Assembly: GCA_035610365.1 (NCBI GenBank)
Contig: CM069435.1
Location: 81,191,389 to 81,255,388 of the forward strand
Source: Aquatica leii
Lineage: Eukaryota > Arthropoda > Insecta > Coleoptera > Lampyridae
DNA: 64,000 bases
Direction of reading: 5' to 3'
Numbering within the stretch: position 1 is the stretch's first letter; each line of letters begins with the position of its first letter. Made by a program: the position numbers and the translations under genes. The notes beneath the pieces were generated by a model. It was given only the letters and a program-made list of their open reading frames with translations. It was not told the origin of the DNA and did no database searches. Shown here in pieces: positions 57,233 through 64,000 of this stretch.

Positions 57233-59619
57233 AATACTACATGTTTGTATAACTTCTTCTAATAAATCAATGCAAATTTTGTCATTACACATGGGTTTTA
57301 ATTTTTTAAACAACAGCACCCTATTACATAATGTATAAAAACTAATTTTTACGCTAGCAAATAACGTAAAACTTATGTTAAATAAACAACTTAGTACAGC
57401 TTTGGTGCACAATTTTTTTACTGACTGGCAGTAAATGGGAAATCAAGTTTTACAATCCATGTTTCACTTCAATAGATTATATCAACATTAAATAGCATAT
57501 TGTATAATGAGTAAGAAATGGTTGTCAATTCGTACGAGTTGGTAATACACATTCCTTACAAATTATACACTGTACTTTTTCTACGACTCTATATTTAATT
57601 AGTAATCAAAGTTAAACAAAATTTTACGAAAAAAGATAACGCAGAAAACAAATAAACTAATTTAAAAATTTGTATTGGTAATACCTAAAATTATGTCAAA
57701 ACTTGTATTTATTTTATGTCAACTTGACAGCGTATATACTATAAGTTATCTGTTACTATTATTTAATTCTTGTTTTTTTACTAATCTCTAGTTAAAGAAA
57801 TGGCGAGTATAATATTTACTTGCTTTAAATACATGCAATTTTAGTTAACTTCAAATCATTTAGTATTTGAATTTTTTTTAATACATTAATTTCAAGCATA
57901 ATCTAATATGAATGAGCCGAATTAGATTAAAAAGTACTAATGATTCAATTACAAGATTTTGCTTTTGCAACCAGTAAATAAAGGAAATCTATTCATGCGA
58001 AGCCTGAATCGTTTACAATGTCGTCAAATTTTCACAAATGTTGATATGTGATAGTTTTTTCTAGAAACTTCAACCGAATATGTGGATGTGACTTACAAAG
58101 CAAGTAAAGTAAATTTGTAAATGTTTAAAGATAATTTGTAATTAATAGGTGTTATTCATAAAAATGAATCTTTACGAACTAAGAAGGTAATAAGAACATC
58201 GCAGTTAAATAATTGAAAAAATTTCTTTTTAGAAAATGCAAGATAGTTAATTATCCTAATGGATCTAATAATGCAACATTAATCTATACTGTAAAATTAG
58301 TTTAAATATGAGAAATTAATTGTTAACAAAACACATTGTAGGTAAAAGGAAACAAGTGATTCAGTGTTTTTGCTTATAATTACATCTAAATATATATTTT
58401 TTTCAATGTATAAACCAATGGTTTGCATTAATCTTGTAACAATAAAGTGTATTTCTGTTTATCTTGTGTTATTTATTATAACGTAAGTCCAAAGTGTTTG
58501 TGATTAAATTTTTAACAAAGTAGCGACAATGTACGAATAGATTATTTTTATAAGATTATAATACAATATGTAGTAAAAGCACACATAAAAACTTATAAAC
58601 ACTGCATTAATATAAGGATAGATAATAACAAACAGATATCAAGCATGACCATAAGAAACATTTTGGAATCTTGCAACTATCTATCAAAATCAAAAGATGA
58701 TTGGTTACTTCTGAATTGTCATGCAGTTCAAAAAACTGATAGTTCTTCTAATAAATACTAACTTCTTTAAGTTAATTTGAGCATGTTATTATAAAATGAG
58801 TAATTTTATTTCAAGGATTGGATTACTTAATCTGTATATAACACTGCAAAACAAAAGTCCGATAAATTACTGTTAACATTTTCTTCCCATCAAAAGAAAA
58901 CCCTACAAGAAAACAAGTGGTTAGGTTGCAAATTAGAAGCTTTTATTTATTCTAATTATCTTGGACTTCTAAAATATATTTACATTTCATTACAATAAAG
59001 TCACCACTAAATGTCAACGTTTACAAATATAACCTAAAATATATTATTTATAAACCAAACATTTTATGCTAATGCAATACCTTCTAGATGAACCCCAATG
59101 ATTTTGTTTTCAAATTTTATAATTTGTGATGCAGGGAATATTTGTAAAAGTCTTATAAATTATGTTTTCATAACTCATTATCCTGTACGTTAATAGGTTT
59201 GACCTGTACGGAAATGACTTTGACCTGTACGGAAATGAAATTTGACAATCACAATGCACAACGTTGCCTAATTGCAATTAAACATACAATGTATCGTATT
59301 ATCTGTTAGTCGTAGAAAAATGTTGTATTAATTCACTTACATTTAAGTTAGTATAGGAGTTATAGAAACCGTGGCAATTCCAGTTGCTTGATTTGGTTAC
59401 TATGTACGTATATGGGATGTTGCAGTTGTTTGGTTGTTTGTATGATGAATTAATGAATATTTTTTTATCTGTTTGAGTTTCTTATTTCTTGGGTTCCAAA
59501 TAAATGTTACTTCATTTATATATAACTTTTGACAACATATCTTTGTAATTTTGTCTTTTTTCTAATCTTCTATAACAATGTCAATTTGTTATAGTTTTTT
59601 TTTAGTTTTGAGAATGATG
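57233..59619. other. AT-rich spacer
   Basis: No gene is seen. A 21-base word (TTTGACCTGTACGGAAATGA with spacer) is tandemly duplicated at 59198-59238. Confidence 0.35.
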
Positions 59620-60245
59620 AATTGCATTTGTCAAAATTTAGCAGAAAGATTTCCAATTGTTTGATGGAATAGCGGATGGAAGTCTTTCATTTTGAAAATT
59701 GTATTATTTTCTGCTAGTTCGTTTTTTATTTGTCCCATATCAATTCAATCTAATTGAATTCACAGTGATACGAAAAGAATCGCAAAACTGTAACAGCAGC
59801 TTCTCAAGCAAGATACAGAAGTTTGGTTGTCATTATGTTTGGCTCATGTGTGACTGAATTGTATTTTTTCTGTTTTTATGCTGTGATAAGAGGCATTGTT
59901 CATAATCACAAGAAAATGTTGTTCTAAGCGTAACATCATTTTTTTAAAACTAGTTTTCAAACAAATCCCTAGTCATCTTTTAATGGCAATCGTCAGTTTT
60001 GTTGAATGAAAAGCGAAATAATTTATTTTTAACAAAACTGTCCTTAGATTATATATGAAGAACTATAAGGCTATTTTTCACAGTTAGATTGAATTTTTTA
60101 AACCAGTCGTGAAACCAGTGTAAATCTGTCGTAGTCAAGACTCAAGTCTCGTCTAAAAAGGATAATTCTTTCCCTTCATCTAGATATTTTCTAATTTGTT
60201 TTAAGAAACGTTGTTTGCAAGCAATGATTTTCTCTTTTTTTTAAA
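59620..60245 (-). pseudogene. DDE_3-type (IS630/Tc1-mariner group) transposase relic
   Basis: Minus strand, in order: QRFLKQIRKYLDEGKELSFL then DET, a stop in the place of Trp, V (the LDETW motif with the first catalytic Asp, near 60150); VLHI then a stop, SKDSFVK; a segment with MTRDLFEN; VIMNNASYHSIK, where the second catalytic Asp of DNASYHS is Asn; and YHCEFN then a stop, IELIWDK, the 'PPYHCELNPIELIW' block with the third acidic residue. KMKDFHPLF-like and SFN-type C-terminal words follow. The motifs belong to a DDE_3 superfamily common in insects. At least four breaks and the loss of the second Asp rule out activity. Upstream (60250-60480) a further decayed portion may hold the DNA-binding domain. 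Confidence 0.82.
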
Positions 60246-63200
60246 CACTGTACCTATTTGTGAACGTACGTACTGAAATAATCACACTGCAAAGTGTAAA
60301 AACATAGTTTGTATTTCGCCAAAAGCCAATTTATTTAATCAATCTGCACAAAGTACTACGTTTCAATTGTGGTAAATCTGATCATTGAAAAAAACTGCTA
60401 ACAGTTTCAGAGTCGCTGGCTCGTTACTTGCAAAAAAAAAATAAACTAAACTTCTGAGAACACTTCTAGTTCCTTCATCAATTGTTGTTCAAAAGTAATG
60501 AGTGTTCAAAGTATAATTTTGGTCGAGTATTTTTTTAAATTCTAGAGGAATTTTTAACACAATCAAAATGCTCACTCTTATAAAATATCTCTAGTTAATA
60601 AGTAATGCGATACAGAGAAGAATCTTACCTGCTACTGTCGCAGTAAATTTGTCATTTAGGGTTTATTGGTATCCTCACTAACAACGTATCCGAAAGACTT
60701 AATTTAACCCAACAGACAATGTATAACCTAAAATAATATGGTTAGAGTTTAGTTGTAATCGTATTTGTTACATACCTTAATAAAAAGTAATACACACAGA
60801 AGCGTTTATAAACACACAAACGTGAAACAATTGTCGTGTGTGAACTGTGTTTCAGAAATTCGACCAATCAAAAAATCGTACTCAAATGCAGGATGTGTTA
60901 CAGTATAATTTTTTAAAAATTTGACTAACATTTTTTTTAAATTTAAATATAAATTTTTGGTAAACAAAATATATAAAACATTTTTTTGCATTTTGAATGG
61001 TGTGTCAATACGTATCTCAAATTATTATTTCAAATTGATTAGACATTTTTTTTTACATTTATTAATATAGAAAATTTAACAGAACATTAGTTATATGACC
61101 AACTTGTGCTTTTTAGCAATTAGTGTTTAAATTATCAATATTTATGTGTACATGTATACTTATTACTACATATTCATATATGCATTTGCTTGTATGTTTC
61201 AATTATTTAAAATTTATATATTTTGTGGTTAAACATCTGTTTAATACTTACAAAGTAATTACACTTATAGTTTTTAGAACAACTGCGTAATAAAAACAAT
61301 ATGCAGTAAAGTTATTCATCGTTTTAATTGTTAAGTTTAAAAACCACGCATATGCTTTTTCCTTAAAATCACCAAATTTTTTTTTTAATTTTTGTAAATA
61401 AATAAATTTAGAAAAGTGTACTTTATGTAGTTGTAAATCACACTAATTGATGTTTTTTCAGAAAAGTGACTAAAAATCCAATGACATATATTACTTAAAA
61501 TCGTTGAAAGTTCATTTCAAAAGTATTTGATATAGTTGAATGCTTAATAGATTTTTGGACGTTAAATAAGAGAACGTATGATAATTTAGAATACTCACCG
61601 CTCTAGGCGTATCCGGTGGTGTACATGGATGGCGCCTTCTTAAACATAAATTGTACTGCAACTTGACTTGAAATCTACCAAACATAAATTAATGACAATG
61701 GACTGGAAGTAATGAATACAAAACCTATTTTTTTTGTTTTGCGTGACACGTTTGTTACAATCAACTTTTTATAATTTACTCAATTAATTTTGTTTGTGGC
61801 TAACAGAACGTATAAAATGCATGTTCTAAAAGCAGTAATTCTAAGAACGATTAAAATTTATAGGCTCATCCGTGTGTTAATTTTTCAGTAGGTTTGATCA
61901 CATCTTAATTGTTTTTTCGTTACAATTTAATTAATTCTGGTTAAAGTTCTAATTTTACTATAATGTACTAATTTTACTTTTAACGACAAGCAAACAACTA
62001 GAAAAAAACCTACAGAAATATTTGTATATTGTTATATATTTAAAAGTAACATTATAATGTATATTTTATGTATATGCTACGACTCATAACATGTACCTAT
62101 AAAAAGATAAAACATAAAAGATAACATAACCATATATACATTGTGTTTATTCGAATTTGCAAACCAACAAACTAAATACATCTCTCTACTAAAAGTTACA
62201 CATATATCTGAGTGCGTAAATATTTTATGAATATTTCTAGCTGCAAATTTATATGATACTTATACATACAATATACATAGGTATTCTCTACGCAGCCCTG
62301 TAATATATCTTAACTTAAAATACATTTGATACAGTGTTTAGTATACATTTAAATATTTATAAAAAACGTTACTAAACTATATTCAATTCAAGCAATTTAG
62401 ATAGGTATGTATTTGTCACAGTTACCAAGCAACAAATATTATTTCAAAATTTTAAACTGTATTCAAACTAACAGGGTTTTGTTTTGAAACCGTATAGATT
62501 TTGTTTTTAGAAACACAAATTATACAAGAATAATCTTTATACGTGAAATCTAAATTTGTATCTGTTTATCATCCGTATTGTCTTTTTTTATATAATCTAT
62601 TTTTTGTTTCTTTTTCATAACGATTCTGTTTTGAGTCAACAATCACAAAACATTTTTTTTTACTTACACATTTTAGAGAGTTGAACCTAAAGGTTTCGCA
62701 AGCAATAGACTACAGAGCTAAAACAGTATTCGTACTTCATAACAAATAAGTAAGTTCGCAACATAAAAACCGCGATTTTGCAGATGGCAGCAGGTCTTAG
62801 TCTATTAGTTTATGAAAAGAGGGGGTACAGACGGGTAAAAAAAAGAGAAACAAGAGAGATAAAACTACAGTACGATTTTTAACACACTATTTGCGCCTCT
62901 TCTTAAATTATGACTCAATGGTACAACTTAGTTAATACTTGAAATACTTCTGGAACGCCATCTTGTGGTAAAATGCCACGTATGATAAATAAAAAACTAC
63001 TTCTTGTTAAGCATTTTGCATTATATTATAACAAGTGTAACACATTTGGTTGTAATGTACGCAGCAGTAAGTAAGTTATGTATAAGTGTTTGTTATTGTT
63101 CATTTATGAAAATTATGTATCTTGTAATTTGCTTTTATTTTGAATGCGTTTATGTTGCATAAGGATGTGTTGCTAGTTTTAGCACTTTTAAGTAAGCATT

Positions 63201-64000
63201 TATATGTGTGTTAAAATATAAGTTTGATCGAAATCAATTAATTTAATTCAAGCATCAGACTAAACAGTGTTGTATTTTTAGTTAGTAATTAGTCGTTACA
63301 CATATGCCATTGTAAGCCATTAAAAAGCATTTAAGTATTTTATTGCAAAATTGTAAAACATACAAATGCAGTTTTTTAAAATCTTTAAATGTAATTCTGT
63401 ACAAAATTGTACTGTTTGAATGGCAAACATAAATTAGAAAGGTATTAACGTTACAATAGTTTATATATATAAAAAATAGATTTTTTTTGTTAATCAATTA
63501 ATTATTTTTGGTTATTATATCGTTACGGCAGTGTCTTAAAGTAATCATTTTTTAAAATCTTGAAATTTGTTTTGTTAGAAAACCTTGTGATAGTTTTTCG
63601 TACTGTATGAATTTTGCTAAGTTGTAAACGTCATCTACGAGTTTGGAGTGGCTTGTTATTTCCGTTACTGAACATTAAGAAAACAGCACGTCCTAGCGAA
63701 ATGCTCAATGATATTCACATTTAAGAATTTTAGAATATCTACATCATTAATGGTGAAAATCAGTTTAGATAATGATGTTGGTATGTGAAAGAACTGCTGG
63801 GGTAAGAATGCATTTCTTTTTTACTCAAAAATTTATTTCTTTTTATTCTAACAGTAATTTTGGTTACGTTTATGTGTAAAACTTCTAATTACTGTCTAAT
63901 TACTTCTTTATTGGGTCAATAACTATGATATGCACTGATTCCGGCATTAAGTATTCATTAAATATATCTATATTAGCAACTAGTATTTGCTAGATGGACA
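60246..64000. other. Long AT-rich stretch with no recognised feature
   Basis: No gene, repeat pair or transposon end is recognised. Short less AT-rich spots occur near 61610 (CGTATCCGGTGGTGTACATGG) and 62760 (CCGCGATTTTGCAGATGGCA). Both could be exonic or regulatory, but no frame or splice evidence supports it. Confidence 0.35.

Noticed and set aside
61000-64000. Short minus-strand frames near 63282-63497 and similar
   Set aside because: Composition matches random AT-rich sequence and no motif is seen.

Overview
The window is AT-rich, repeat-rich eukaryotic DNA. Its mix of transposon families (piggyBac, Crypton-type tyrosine recombinase, R1- and Jockey-clade LINEs, a Penelope-like element, BEL/Pao, Tc1/mariner) points to an arthropod, most likely an insect. 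I found no host gene I would defend. Almost every recognisable coding segment is a decayed transposon gene, so this looks like an intergenic or long intronic stretch that has collected nested insertions.

Left third (1-16 kb). A DNA-transposon copy cut by the window edge (1-773) has an inverted partner at 6991-8271; both carry the same short terminal exon. Between them lie a piggyBac relic (1095-2640), a pogo/Tigger transposase tail (2863-3140), a hAT MITE with a perfect 8-bp target duplication (3373-3827) and a Penelope-like element (about 4800-8575). The Penelope element has a reverse transcriptase plus GIY-YIG endonuclease, is flanked by oppositely oriented hammerhead-ribozyme-like repeats, and is interrupted by the 6991-8271 insertion. 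A Crypton-like tyrosine recombinase relic follows (9150-9743), then about 3.5 kb with little in it, then an unnamed arthropod transposase-like pseudogene (13250-14690, minus) abutting a 5'-truncated LINE (14698-15652).

Middle (19-40 kb). Two same-strand copies of one non-coding element (19309-20622 and 37758-39792) differ by 685 bp, close to two 343-bp internal units. Between them are a Jockey-clade LINE relic in pieces, a 1.9-kb solo LTR with a 4-bp target duplication (23575-25509), a 110-bp tandem repeat, an R1-clade LINE split by a 1.36-kb insertion flanked by CGTGA, and a decayed BEL/Pao element on the minus strand (31780-36320).

Right part (40-64 kb). It holds a minisatellite, two complex inverted/direct repeat clusters, a perfect 25-bp-arm hairpin (45711-45774), and a nested locus (48796-51752) where a hammerhead-bearing Penelope foldback and a second copy of the 1.9-kb LTR sit inside an older repeat. 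A Tc1-like element with long terminal inverted repeats (53836-56142) and a DDE_3 transposase relic (59620-60245, minus) follow. The last 3.7 kb hold nothing I can name.

The elements do not work together as a pathway; their order of insertion is the main story. The most unusual items are the Penelope hammerhead repeats in inverted arrangement, the Crypton relic, and the DNA transposon that carries a spliced terminal exon with its own poly(A) signal.
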